Of a DNA stretch of 51,534 bases, positions 1 through 6,922 are shown piece after piece; position 1 is the stretch's first letter; the number at the start of each line of letters is the position of its first letter. The stretch is from positions 1 through 51,534 of the forward strand of contig CAYNKQ010000007.1 of the NCBI GenBank assembly GCA_964397855.1, given 5' to 3'. The notes below the pieces were generated by a model. It was not told the origin of the DNA. It was given only the letters and a program-made list of their open reading frames with translations, and made no database searches. The DNA is from UBA7683 sp964397855 (GTDB lineage Bacteria > Patescibacteriota > Saccharimonadia > Saccharimonadales > UBA7683). The position numbers and the translations under genes were made by a program.

Positions 1-55
1 TTCACTACTCTTTAGTTATAGGCTCAGACAAGTCCTTCCTTGATTCGTCAGAAAG

Positions 56-112
56 CAGCCTCCAGGGTTCGGGTTCGGTTGAATGGGTGGGGAGGCTGAC
101 TCGCTTTGCGAG
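56..112. repeat. Stem-loops downstream of the first operon
   Basis: An 8-bp perfect inverted repeat, CAGCCTCC at 56-63 and GGAGGCTG at 91-98, encloses a 27-nt loop rich in GGTTCGG. A second small hairpin (CTCGC-TTT-GCGAG) follows at about 100-112. They lie beyond the stop of the leftward gene ending at 177 and could end its transcript, but neither strand shows a long T-run right after the stem. No gene is visible in 1-176. Confidence 0.35.
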
Positions 113-176
113 GATTATGACTGAATTCGGCGTCTAGTTCAGGGTGATACCTCTTCGGTTTTGAGGGTTAGGTTAG

Positions 177-698
177 TTAGTGTCTACGAGCCTCTGATTC
201 TCTGGGTACAAAGTGACTTTTAAAGGTTTCGATATCTTTGGCCTCGCTATCGCCACCGAGTGCGCAGTGTAGCTCAACAATGTGGTGAGCTAGGCGCTGT
301 CTTGCATGTGATTTTTTGCCATCCAGTTGAAGAAAGTCTGCCATTGGCCATATTCTTAAGCTTTGTACACCTTCTATGTATTGGTTTTGGTCTCCTTTTG
401 GGCGAGTTGCTGTAACAAGCTCTGCGGCTAGCCCTGTAACAAAAACTCTTTTGCTACGCATGCAGTCTTCGCCAACTATTCCAACTTCGTCGCCAATCAG
501 AAAATCATTCTCGTTTCTAAGTGCAGGAATAATGACTCCACGGTATCGGGATAAAGCGGAGATTCGGGTGAGCGTCTTTCTTGTCGATTCAGGTATGTCG
601 GCTAGCTCAAGCAATCGTTTTGCGCTAGCGCTTCCGATAGCCCCGTCGTATAATGCAGCTTCAATTGGGCTAGGCTGCGCCACCCGGCCTGTCTCCAC
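177..698 (-). CDS. Hypothetical protein (173 aa)
   Basis: I do not recognise this soluble 173-residue protein. It has no membrane segment, signal peptide or metal-binding motif. It is the last of three tightly packed leftward genes. Its ATG at 698 lies inside the 3' end of the upstream gene (29-bp overlap), which suggests translational coupling and makes 698 the likely start. The charged middle (KGDQNQY) and the leucine/isoleucine-rich segments suggest an alpha/beta globular fold. The function is unknown; the tight packing implies it acts with the two genes upstream. Confidence 0.6.
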   Translation of the reverse strand: METGRVAQPSPIEAALYDGAIGSASAKRLLELADIPESTRKTLTRISALSRYRGVIIPALRNENDFLIGDEVGIVGEDCMRSKRVFVTGLAAELVTATRPKGDQNQYIEGVQSLRIWPMADFLQLDGKKSHARQRLAHHIVELHCALGGDSEAKDIETFKSHFVPRESEARRH

Positions 699-1191
699 CG
701 CTTGGATGTCTGGTGATGGCGCTTTGTTCTACCTCTTGGCTTAGCTGACTGGCGCCTCTATGAAAAATTTCAAGCATCCGACGGTTATTCTCATTGTTAG
801 ACACTGCTGATTGTGATTGACCAATGTATGCCTCAATTGATTCGAAGACTCGTGAACGTACCATGTCGGCCGGGTCTAGCACAAGCAAGTTTGCGAGTGA
901 TGCACCTTGTTCGAACTCAGAAAGACACAAAAGATTAATTCTACTCGCGACGGCTGCGCGTACAAAGACGTTTTCATGTTCGCTGCCGGTAATAAACGCC
1001 ATCGGATCAAGCTCATCCTCTGCCGCAAGTTCACTGCCCAGCAGGCCAACGAGGGTATCTACTATCACGGCATCTTCGTCCCCTTCAGTTTTCATTCGAT
1101 CGCTTACGTCAGATCCTCGTTGCCAGAATAATTCCCAGTCAACACTGGGCTCATGGACTTCGGGGAATTGTATGACAGTACCGTCGGCCAT
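670..1191 (-). CDS. Hypothetical protein, possibly helical-repeat (173 aa)
   Basis: An unrecognised acidic soluble protein. The C-terminal half (about residues 70-150) is alpha-helical in character, with two similar helical hairpins (around VFVRAAVASRI and MVRSRVFESIEAY) that resemble HEAT-type repeats. This is a weak impression. It starts 1 nt after the stop of the 53-residue gene upstream (TAA-C-ATG) and overlaps the next gene by 29 bp, so the three genes form one operon. By chance it is exactly as long as its downstream neighbour (173 aa); I see no clear sequence similarity between the two. Confidence 0.6.
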   Translation of the reverse strand: MADGTVIQFPEVHEPSVDWELFWQRGSDVSDRMKTEGDEDAVIVDTLVGLLGSELAAEDELDPMAFITGSEHENVFVRAAVASRINLLCLSEFEQGASLANLLVLDPADMVRSRVFESIEAYIGQSQSAVSNNENNRRMLEIFHRGASQLSQEVEQSAITRHPSGGDRPGGAA

Positions 1192-1192
1192 G

Positions 1193-1354
1193 TTACTTGC
1201 CCGCTCTTTTGTGAGGATGATATGTTGTTTCCCAAGCTCGTTCTACACCGTGTAGTGCTAGGACTTCATCCTCAGTTAGTTGGGGCAGCTCTTCTGAGCC
1301 TGGATTTTCATCAGGAGTTGGATCGGTTTTTTCTATGGGTTCCTCTGTTGCCAT
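1193..1354 (-). CDS. Small acidic protein heading a three-gene operon (53 aa)
   Basis: A short ORF starting MATEEPIEKT and ending HKRAGK. It is well supported despite its size. AGGAG stands 7 nt before the ATG at 1354, the reading frame is intact, and its TAA is followed after one base by the ATG of the next gene. The first 30 residues are proline- and acid-rich and probably disordered; a short helical segment (TEDEVLALHGVERAW) follows. It is the first gene of the leftward operon and shares its intergenic region with the rightward gene at 1423. Function unknown. Confidence 0.6.
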   Translation of the reverse strand: MATEEPIEKTDPTPDENPGSEELPQLTEDEVLALHGVERAWETTYHPHKRAGK

Positions 1355-1385
1355 GACGATCTCCTATTTCTAATAGTACTCTACT

Positions 1386-1414
1386 TTGTAGTATCGTCAA
1401 GTCACTGCTATAAT
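1386..1414 (+). promoter_or_regulatory. Promoter of the 1423 gene, predicted leaderless
   Basis: TTGTAG at 1386-1391 and TATAAT at 1409-1414 are 17 bp apart. The -10 is preceded by TGC (an extended -10). Transcription should start near 1421, at the ATG at 1423, leaving no room for a Shine-Dalgarno sequence; none is seen. The divergent operon starts at 1354. Confidence 0.6.
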
Positions 1415-1422
1415 TCAAAACT

Positions 1423-1683
1423 ATGTCTATATTTGGAGAACAAAGTCCTCAACCGATAACAGATGCGCTAGAGATTTTAAGAAATACTTTTGGAGTAGTT
1501 GAATTTGATGAGGCGACCTTTTTCTACCACACACCACATATAATCACGCAGGAGCCAAACCCTGATCATATGGACGGCTCTGCTCAACGTGTGCCTCCTT
1601 GCGGAGATCAAACTCCAGCGTATCTTGGGCTGAACGGTCCCATATTCGAAGAACCTGACGTTCCTCGTAGCGAGCTGCTCTAA
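1423..1683 (+). CDS. Hypothetical protein (86 aa)
   Basis: An unrecognised 86-residue protein with an N-terminal helix (ITDALEILRNTF) and a proline- and histidine-containing C-terminal half. It has two cysteine-free, acidic stretches and no membrane segment. The start at 1423 is set by the promoter, whose predicted +1 falls within 2 nt of the ATG. It is followed by another extended -10 (TGC-TATAAT at 1694-1699) for the next gene, so the two rightward genes are probably transcribed separately. Confidence 0.5.
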   Translation: MSIFGEQSPQPITDALEILRNTFGVVEFDEATFFYHTPHIITQEPNPDHMDGSAQRVPPCGDQTPAYLGLNGPIFEEPDVPRSELL

Positions 1684-1693
1684 ATACCAGTGC

Positions 1694-1717
1694 TATAATT
1701 GGGTTGTAACAGGAGGT
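1694..1717 (+). promoter_or_regulatory. Extended -10 and ribosome binding site of the 1722 gene
   Basis: TATAAT at 1694-1699, preceded by TGC, is followed by AGGAGGT at 1711-1717 and a GTG start at 1722. Unlike its neighbours this gene has a strong Shine-Dalgarno sequence, which decides the GTG start. Confidence 0.55.
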
Positions 1718-1721
1718 TTTT

Positions 1722-2153
1722 GTGCCACCCGAGGCTAACTTTCTTGGTCCATATAACGACCGCATACAAAGGCGCCCTCTACAGCAGGGTCGTAGGGGTC
1801 GTTCTAGATTTTCTACCCAGCCCAAATTTAATCCTGTCAGGAGAGAGGCGCCCCAGTCTACGCATAGGGTCCGCCCAATAACTAGGGCCAACGCAGTGCT
1901 ATTCGGGGGTTATATTTTTGAGATTACTCAAGTAGAGATTCCTCTTGTCTTGCCCGGTGAGTATATTTATACCGTGCACCCTATTGGTGACTTGGCTGGT
2001 GCATTTGAGCCTGAAGACCACCGACGCATGATTGAGAATGTGCTAATGACGAATGTAGAGATGCAAGTTGTTCAGAATGCCTCGACAACTGAGCAGGAAG
2101 TTGCCGCAATACTAAGGTGCTTCGGTCTTCAGCCATTTAGTTTTGAAGATTAG
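1722..2153 (+). CDS. Hypothetical protein (143 aa)
   Basis: An unrecognised protein. The first 50 residues are arginine-, proline- and glutamine-rich (RRPLQQGRRGRSRF) and likely disordered and basic. They may bind nucleic acid, which is speculation. Residues 55-143 look like a small alpha/beta domain with a hydrophobic strand (AVLFGGYIFEI) and a helix rich in E, V and M. The GTG start is chosen from the AGGAGGT 5 nt upstream. No membrane segment or catalytic motif is seen. Confidence 0.55.
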   Translation: MPPEANFLGPYNDRIQRRPLQQGRRGRSRFSTQPKFNPVRREAPQSTHRVRPITRANAVLFGGYIFEITQVEIPLVLPGEYIYTVHPIGDLAGAFEPEDHRRMIENVLMTNVEMQVVQNASTTEQEVAAILRCFGLQPFSFED

Positions 2154-2198
2154 TATTGCTATTGCTTGCGTAGTTGCAGTAGCTTGTTCTAAACTACA

Positions 2199-3020
2199 AT
2201 GCATATGACAAAAATGAGTGAACCAGGTGAGGGTGCACTTTCTGTTGAAAGTGTGGAAATTGATGACGGTACTCCCGTTCGTCTGTTTGACCAAGACGTA
2301 ATGCACGATCTCCACTATCTGCGGCCGGGTAGGAGTTCTTCACTTGGTGATAGCGTGGTTGCAGCCGATTTTGAACCACACGACGAAACACACCAGACTC
2401 GTCGAGAACAGCATCAAGATATTGTATTAGACGACGAGCAGGAATTGGTTGATCGACTAAAATCAGCCGGTATATTACTCTGCTACTTCCATGACATAAC
2501 AGTACTAACTGCAGCAGAGAAACTGATGAAACAACGGGTTGCGGAGGTTGATGAGAATCCTTACTCACGAAATCTTGAAAGTATTGACGAGGTTGGTGCT
2601 TGGCACAACCTTATGGTAGGAAGGGCCTACTTTGGCACGCTTGATGATTCAGTTGTTGACGACTATTTTCACGTTATTCTCGCCAATGGCCGCGACTCCG
2701 GTCCAGAGCATGCAACCAGGGTCGTCGAACAGGCTTGTATGGAAATGACGTGTCTTCATCGAAAATATTTTTCAAAACGCAGAGGCAAAGAAGCCAGAAG
2801 GTCACAGCAATCTATTGACGAAGCTGTAAGGATTTTAGTCGAGAGACTCGCCACTGTGTTTGATCACGAACACGCTGCAGTATTAAAACCATTTTTGCCA
2901 GAAGCGAGTGCACTACTAGGTCGAGCAAGCACAACAGCTTTTTTTGAAACAGGCTCGATAGTCTCACAAGGCGCATTTGACTATAGGTCTGTGAGTGAAT
3001 CAACGGCTACGGCATCTTGA
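2199..3020 (+). CDS. Hypothetical protein (up to 273 aa)
   Basis: An unrecognised, acidic, mainly helical protein without membrane segments. Residues 75-125 (DEQELVDRLKSAGILL to AAEKLMKQRVAE) and 160-250 contain long amphipathic helices and a basic patch (KYFSKRRGKEARR). Three candidate ATGs (2199, 2205, 2214) are in frame. A TACAAT hexamer at 2195-2200 with TTGCAG at 2174-2179 puts the transcript start near 2207, so the true start is probably 2205 or 2214. The gene stands alone between the rightward unknowns and a leftward cobalamin enzyme. Confidence 0.5.
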   Translation: MHMTKMSEPGEGALSVESVEIDDGTPVRLFDQDVMHDLHYLRPGRSSSLGDSVVAADFEPHDETHQTRREQHQDIVLDDEQELVDRLKSAGILLCYFHDITVLTAAEKLMKQRVAEVDENPYSRNLESIDEVGAWHNLMVGRAYFGTLDDSVVDDYFHVILANGRDSGPEHATRVVEQACMEMTCLHRKYFSKRRGKEARRSQQSIDEAVRILVERLATVFDHEHAAVLKPFLPEASALLGRASTTAFFETGSIVSQGAFDYRSVSESTATAS

Positions 3021-3084
3021 CATTCAATGTCTCGAAACGCCCGAACGGGGTGTGTGGTTAACGCGGGTTTATCTGCCTAAGTGG

Positions 3085-3654
3085 CTAGTAGTCGATGCCT
3101 TTGTTGGCTAAGAACTTATTATCAAAGTGATGCTTCAGTTTAGTCATATTGGTTGCAATATCAACGTATTTAAGGAGTGATTTTGGAAAATCCCTGCCAG
3201 TGAGACATACGCTGGTATTTTTGTGGTGCAGGGTCAGTACATTTTCAAGCTGTTCTTGAGTGATCAAACCGTCATGTGCGGCATTGTTAATCTCATCACA
3301 AATTACTACGTCGTATTCTCCACTTTGAGCACACTCAAGTGCAATTTTGCAGGTTTCTTTGGCGGCAGCTTTATGTTTTTCTTCACTAATACCTTCTTCA
3401 CTAAGATCGCCTGCGTTGTAGAAGCCTTTGCCACCTTTGTAGAAGTAGAGCGAATCAGCAAACAGCGGTTCGATTTTATGAATAAAGGTGTGTTCGCCTA
3501 CTTCCCAGTGCTTTATAAACTGAATGTAGGCAACTTTTTGGCCACGTCCAAGCGCACGGCACATCAAGCCAATGCTGGCGCTTGTTTTACCTTTACTTTC
3601 CCCGGTGTAGACAACCGTGACAGCTTTTTTTTGTTTGTAGTCTTCAAATGCCAT
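3085..3654 (-). CDS. cobO: Cob(I)alamin adenosyltransferase, CobO/BtuR type
   Basis: Transfers the 5'-deoxyadenosyl group of ATP to reduced corrinoids, forming adenosylcobalamin. The P-loop YTGESKGKTSASIG (about residues 16-29) is the CobO-type Walker A. QFIKHWEVGEH follows, then an aspartate-rich Walker B-like strand (DVVICDEINNAAHDG, about 115-129) and the family's C-terminal pattern (LTGRDFPKSLL, later NKGIDY). At 189 aa it is the usual length. No other B12 gene and no cobalamin-dependent enzyme is in the window, so it would act on salvaged corrinoid or serve another purpose. TTGCCC-17 bp-GATACT ends 7 nt before the ATG, suggesting a leaderless message. Confidence 0.85.
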   Translation of the reverse strand: MAFEDYKQKKAVTVVYTGESKGKTSASIGLMCRALGRGQKVAYIQFIKHWEVGEHTFIHKIEPLFADSLYFYKGGKGFYNAGDLSEEGISEEKHKAAAKETCKIALECAQSGEYDVVICDEINNAAHDGLITQEQLENVLTLHHKNTSVCLTGRDFPKSLLKYVDIATNMTKLKHHFDNKFLANKGIDY

Positions 3655-3701
3655 ATAGAGTAGTATCGGTCACCTTTCGTTAAAGGGCAAGAAGTATCAT
3701 T

Positions 3702-4283
3702 TTAGTATTGTGGCGAAGTGAACCCAAATGATTGAGTGGCTCGCGCATGCGCTCTCTTCTGTGTTTTCTCGTAACTACTCGGTAGATCGGGTTCGGTTTC
3801 ATCAACAACCCAGAGCTTGACCATAATATGCGCCACCTGTGCCTCGCTGTAGAGCTTCATTCGTTTCGCAATTTTTTCAGAAAGCCCTAGAATTGCTTGA
3901 TATAGCTCGGGGGCTTCTTCAAACGCTTCATCCATTATTTCTAATAGTATTGCTGTTTCGTCGATGTCGCGTGTTTGCCACAGGTAGCCTGCTAATCCGT
4001 ATTTTTCTTCAAATTCATGCACTCCAGGCCAGGAGTTGCTGTCGTGCTCAAATATCGAAGCCGCAACATCGAGTGTTCGGGCGGCTAGTTGAGAGGTTTT
4101 GGTTACGCGAGTGGTATGCTTGTCTTGTAAAATACCGTGTTCATAGCTTGGGCTCATGAGTTGTTCGACAGTGAGCCTTGGCGGTGTTGTATCGGAAAGT
4201 GGCTCCACTACTTCAAGAGGTGGAGTTAGAATAGGTCTGCATGACTTATCTTGTGTGCCATCGAACACGGCTGCTTCACTCAT
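3702..4283 (-). CDS. Hypothetical protein (193 aa)
   Basis: An unrecognised soluble protein. The first 60 residues are proline- and threonine-rich and probably unstructured. Residues 75-160 form a helical, acidic region containing WPGVHEFEEKY and a cluster of aromatic residues, followed by a basic tail (KTQKRAHARATQ). AGGAG lies 8 nt before the ATG at 4283, supporting the start. It sits between cobO and the glutaredoxin operon on the same strand, 47 bp upstream of cobO's start, but cobO seems to have its own promoter. No function can be proposed. Confidence 0.55.
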   Translation of the reverse strand: MSEAAVFDGTQDKSCRPILTPPLEVVEPLSDTTPPRLTVEQLMSPSYEHGILQDKHTTRVTKTSQLAARTLDVAASIFEHDSNSWPGVHEFEEKYGLAGYLWQTRDIDETAILLEIMDEAFEEAPELYQAILGLSEKIAKRMKLYSEAQVAHIMVKLWVVDETEPDLPSSYEKTQKRAHARATQSFGFTSPQY

Positions 4284-4359
4284 TGTAGTCTCCTGCTACA
4301 AGGGAACTATATCAGTAAAGCGCAAATCTTACTGTGAGATATGTCACTCTGCAGGTAGG

Positions 4360-4614
4360 CTACGTAAGTTTTGCAGTTTTAAGTGCGGCATCAACTTTTG
4401 GTCGATCAAAGCCGACAATAGTCGTGTCACCTATTTCAATTACTGGTACGCCCATTTGACCGGTTTTAGCTACCATGTCTTCAGCGGCTTTTGGGTCGGT
4501 CTCAACGTCGATATCGGTGTATTCTACGCCAATGCTATCAAAATATTTTTTTGCTTGGTGGCAAAATCCACACCAGGTTGTTGAATATACTGTTACGGTT
4601 GCTTCGGTGCTCAT
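4360..4614 (-). CDS. Glutaredoxin / mycoredoxin-like thiol oxidoreductase
   Basis: A thioredoxin-fold protein of 84 aa that reduces disulfides or mixed thiols in the cytosol. The dithiol site WCGFC (about residues 15-19) sits after the first strand (VTVYSTT). The cis-proline loop GVPVIEIG (about 55-62) and the VGFDRPKVDAAL end match small glutaredoxins, NrdH and mycoredoxins. WCGFC resembles the actinobacterial mycoredoxin site more than the classical CPYC, so the physiological thiol is uncertain. It is second in an operon 12 bp behind an ArsR-family repressor, implying expression controlled by a metal or thiol signal. Confidence 0.85.
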   Translation of the reverse strand: MSTEATVTVYSTTWCGFCHQAKKYFDSIGVEYTDIDVETDPKAAEDMVAKTGQMGVPVIEIGDTTIVGFDRPKVDAALKTAKLT

Positions 4615-4626
4615 CGCTTCTCCTTA

Positions 4627-4911
4627 CTACTGACGTACTTTATTAAAAATAAGCTCACTGAGTAATAACTTACTGGGTGAATCGGTCATTATCTGATAAC
4701 AAACTCGTTGACCTTCGCGAATGCGGTCGACGAGTTTAGCATCGAGAAGAATTTTCATGTGTTGTGAAACGCAGGCTGGAGTAATACCGAGTTCTGCGGC
4801 GAGCTGACTGACACAAATTTCTTTCTTCTCTGAGACAAGTTGAAATAATCGAAATCTGGTTTTGTCACCTAGCGCGTTGAATGTTTTGGCAAGGTCTTCA
4901 GTTTGCTGCAT
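4627..4911 (-). CDS. ArsR/SmtB-family winged-helix repressor
   Basis: A 94-residue metalloregulator-type repressor. FNALGDKTRFRLFQLV (about 11-26) is the typical first helix pair. QLAAELGITPACVSQHMKIL (about 38-57) is the recognition helix region, followed by the wing (GQRVCYQI). Cysteines lie at ICVSQ, PACVS and RVCYQ, without a classical CxC metal motif, so it may be a redox or non-metal sensor. It autoregulates by position: an inverted repeat covers its own promoter. The glutaredoxin behind it is the probable target. Confidence 0.85.
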   Translation of the reverse strand: MQQTEDLAKTFNALGDKTRFRLFQLVSEKKEICVSQLAAELGITPACVSQHMKILLDAKLVDRIREGQRVCYQIMTDSPSKLLLSELIFNKVRQ

Positions 4912-4917
4912 GTACCT

Positions 4918-4946
4918 AGTTTAAGTGAATACTTAATCTAAAGCAA
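4918..4946 (-). promoter_or_regulatory. Leaderless promoter with embedded ArsR operator
   Basis: On the minus strand TTGCTT (4941-4946) and TAAACT (4918-4923) are 17 bp apart, and the ATG at 4911 begins 7 nt after the -10. A perfect inverted repeat, TTAAGT-N4-ACTTAA (4921-4936), overlaps the -10 and the spacer. A dimeric repressor bound there would block polymerase. Confidence 0.7.
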
Positions 4947-5007
4947 GTCGGGGGTCCTCAGAGATCTGGCCTTATTTGAACGTATAAAATCTCTATTTAG
5001 AGTTTGG

Positions 5008-5036
5008 TTGATTGATCGGGTAGTATCTTGTATACT
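5008..5036 (+). promoter_or_regulatory. Promoter of the ATP synthase operon
   Basis: TTGATT (5008-5013) and TATACT (5031-5036) are 17 bp apart, with the likely start near 5043. This gives an 80-nt leader before atpB, one of the few long leaders in the window. Confidence 0.65.
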
Positions 5037-5088
5037 GAGCAACAGATGAGATCAACAGTAAAAAGTCGACGTTTATTGAATGCGCCAT

Positions 5089-5109
5089 CGCTCTTTAAGA
5101 GCGCTTTTT
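5089..5109 (+). terminator. Possible attenuator in the atpB leader
   Basis: CGCTCT-TTA-AGAGCG (5089-5103) followed by CTTTTT forms a short terminator-like hairpin between the promoter and the GGAGGT ribosome site of atpB. It could reduce read-through or insulate the operon. Confidence 0.4.
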
Positions 5110-5121
5110 ACGGAGGTAAGA

Positions 5122-5961
5122 ATGTTTAGCCTATTTGCTGCGGAAGGTATTCACGTAAGTCTTAAAGCTGAACCTATAACTACCCTGGGTCCACTTACTG
5201 TAACAAACTCGATGATCTACGGGACGCTTTGTATCATTCTGCTTTTTGCACTACTTTTAATTGCGGCTCGCAAGATTACTTTCAAGCCAAGTAAATCTAT
5301 TTTTGGCGGTGCAATTGAATGGCTTATTGAGTTTGTAATTAACCTCATGCAAGGTCCATTTGGTTCACGAGAGAAGGCTGCTAAGTTTGCGCCTTATTTT
5401 GGAACGTTCTTTATATTTATTTTGTTCAACAACCTTATGGGTCTACTGCCTGTAGTTGGCCCGTCTATAGAATACGGCGGCAATCCAATCTTTCGACCAT
5501 TTACCGCAGACATCAATGGTACAATCGCACTTTCTGTCATAGCGATTATTCTAGTGCAGGTTCTTTCAATAAAAGAACAAGGCTTTGGTGGGCACTTAAA
5601 ACACTATTTTAGTGACAAGCCGTGGAATCCGATCAACTTTTTTATCGGTATCTTAGAAGTTTTTGGAGAGCTTACTCGCATCACCAGTCTGTCGCTTCGT
5701 TTATTTCTCAACACCGCAGTTGGTGAAATTCTCATCGCAGTATTCACCAGTATGATTGCCCCAAATGGCCGAACTCCTGTTGCTGTTATTCCCATATTTA
5801 TGTTTGAAATGTTAGTTGCCGGAATCCAGGCGTATGTATTTACTATACTTGCTGCTACTTACCTTGGTATTTCTATTGCCCACGCCGCCGAACATGGCGA
5901 CGATCACGAAGTTCATCACGTTACAGATTCTAATACTAAGGTCGAACCAGTATCGTCGTGA
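5122..5961 (+). CDS. atpB: ATP synthase F0 subunit a
   Basis: The membrane stator subunit that forms the ion half-channels beside the c-ring. The essential arginine is visible in the penultimate helix (LTRITSLSLRLFLN), along with the glutamate and asparagine of that region and a final helix (AGIQAYVFTILAATYLG). Five or more hydrophobic segments are evident, and the tail is histidine-rich (HAAEHGDDHEVHHV). At 279 aa it is the usual length. GGAGGT at 5112-5117 selects the ATG at 5122 rather than an in-frame ATG at 5080. It heads the eight-gene operon and is followed by atpE after 37 bp. Confidence 0.95.
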   Translation: MFSLFAAEGIHVSLKAEPITTLGPLTVTNSMIYGTLCIILLFALLLIAARKITFKPSKSIFGGAIEWLIEFVINLMQGPFGSREKAAKFAPYFGTFFIFILFNNLMGLLPVVGPSIEYGGNPIFRPFTADINGTIALSVIAIILVQVLSIKEQGFGGHLKHYFSDKPWNPINFFIGILEVFGELTRITSLSLRLFLNTAVGEILIAVFTSMIAPNGRTPVAVIPIFMFEMLVAGIQAYVFTILAATYLGISIAHAAEHGDDHEVHHVTDSNTKVEPVSS

Positions 5962-5998
5962 TGAAAATTGATCAAATAAGAAAAAGGATTAACACTAT

Positions 5999-6238
5999 AT
6001 GATTCAATTTTTTGCAGAATCTGCAGCCTGGAGTCCAGTCATGGTGAAAGCTGGAATGCTTGCATTCGCACTCAGCTCAGCCGCTATTGCACTTGGATGG
6101 GTCGGCAGCAGTTACATGAAGGCACTCGGCCGTAACCCAGAAGCTGGTAAAGCTGCTGGTCAAATCGTCATCATCGCAGCGATGATCGAAGTTACCGCAC
6201 TACTTGCATTCCTACTCGGCGCATTCTTGCTCGGCTAG
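5999..6238 (+). CDS. atpE: ATP synthase F0 subunit c
   Basis: A 79-residue hairpin of two membrane helices that forms the rotating ring. The polar loop is GRNPEA, and the ion-carrying glutamate lies in helix 2 (AAMIEVTALLAF), 16 residues after the loop glutamate as in Bacillus PS3. Helix 1 is unusual. Aligned on the loop, the glycines of the usual GxGxxGxGxGxG packing motif are replaced by A, A, S, A and A, with only the last G kept. The glutamine needed for sodium rings is leucine here, so proton coupling is likely. It is followed by a strong hairpin and a short ORF before atpF. Confidence 0.95.
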   Translation: MIQFFAESAAWSPVMVKAGMLAFALSSAAIALGWVGSSYMKALGRNPEAGKAAGQIVIIAAMIEVTALLAFLLGAFLLG

Positions 6239-6248
6239 GTTCGCAAAA

Positions 6249-6274
6249 TGGGCAGTAGATTCGTCTGCTGCCCA
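6249..6274 (+). promoter_or_regulatory. Intercistronic hairpin after atpE
   Basis: TGGGCAG (6249-6255) pairs with CTGCCCA (6268-6274) and continues inward for three more pairs. No T-run follows, so it is not a terminator. It is probably an mRNA-stabilising or processing hairpin protecting the 3' end of the highly needed atpE message. Confidence 0.55.
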
Positions 6275-6299
6275 GATTTAATGAATATAAAGGATAAAT

Positions 6300-6380
6300 A
6301 TGAAGTCAGTAACAAGAATCAGACATGTAAGCGTTCGTGCTACTAACTTCGTATTTGATAACAATAAAGGAAATAATTAA
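6300..6380 (+). CDS. Possible 26-aa leader ORF coupled to atpF
   Basis: An ATG at 6300, with AAAGGA 5 nt upstream, opens a 26-codon frame beginning MKSVTRIRHVSV. It is basic and ends at a TAA whose last base is the first base of the atpF start codon (TAATG). This placement suggests translational coupling that would set subunit b output. The peptide itself resembles nothing I know. It could be an incidental frame. Confidence 0.35.
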   Translation: MKSVTRIRHVSVRATNFVFDNNKGNN

Positions 6381-6922
6381 TGATCCACATTCTGTCACAA
6401 CTTGCCTCTACTGCCGCTGAAGAATCAGAAGGTATTGCAGCGCTTGGTATCGATCCGCTCGCGATCTTGGCACAAGGTGCTACGTTTTTACTCTTCTTCG
6501 TTCTTATTAAAAAGTTTGCACTAACTAAAATTGTAAAAACACTTGAAGATCGTCGTAAGACAATCGAAGGCAGCCTTGATAAGGCTGAAGAACTTACAAA
6601 ACAAAACGAACAAGCCGAAAAGCGTGTCAACGCTCTTCTTTCAGAGGCTCGAAGAGAATCCGAAGATATTATTAACAAAAGTCATGAAGAGGCTGGTTCA
6701 ATTATTACCACCGCCGAAGACAAAGCTGGTGAAAAAGCCGAAAAGATTATTGCTGACGGTAAGGCGCAGATTGAGCAGCAAGTCGCTAAAGCTCAGGAAC
6801 TGCTTAAAAAAGAAACACTCTCACTTGTTGCTGCTGCGACCGAAACGGTGCTTTCTAAAAAAGTTGATGCTAAGACCGACGCTAAGTTGATCGAAGACGC
6901 ACTTAAAGAGGTGCAGAAGTGA
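6380..6922 (+). CDS. atpF: ATP synthase F0 subunit b
   Basis: The peripheral-stalk subunit. It has a single membrane helix near the N-terminus (LAILAQGATFLLFFVLI, about 28-44), then a long charged coiled coil through about residue 150 (EDRRKTIEGSLDKAEEL onward), and a C-terminal delta-binding part. At 180 aa it is slightly longer than the E. coli protein, with extra residues before the membrane helix. The start overlaps the stop of the 26-codon frame, and the end overlaps the GTG of atpH by 4 nt (GTGA). Confidence 0.95.
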   Translation: MIHILSQLASTAAEESEGIAALGIDPLAILAQGATFLLFFVLIKKFALTKIVKTLEDRRKTIEGSLDKAEELTKQNEQAEKRVNALLSEARRESEDIINKSHEEAGSIITTAEDKAGEKAEKIIADGKAQIEQQVAKAQELLKKETLSLVAAATETVLSKKVDAKTDAKLIEDALKEVQK

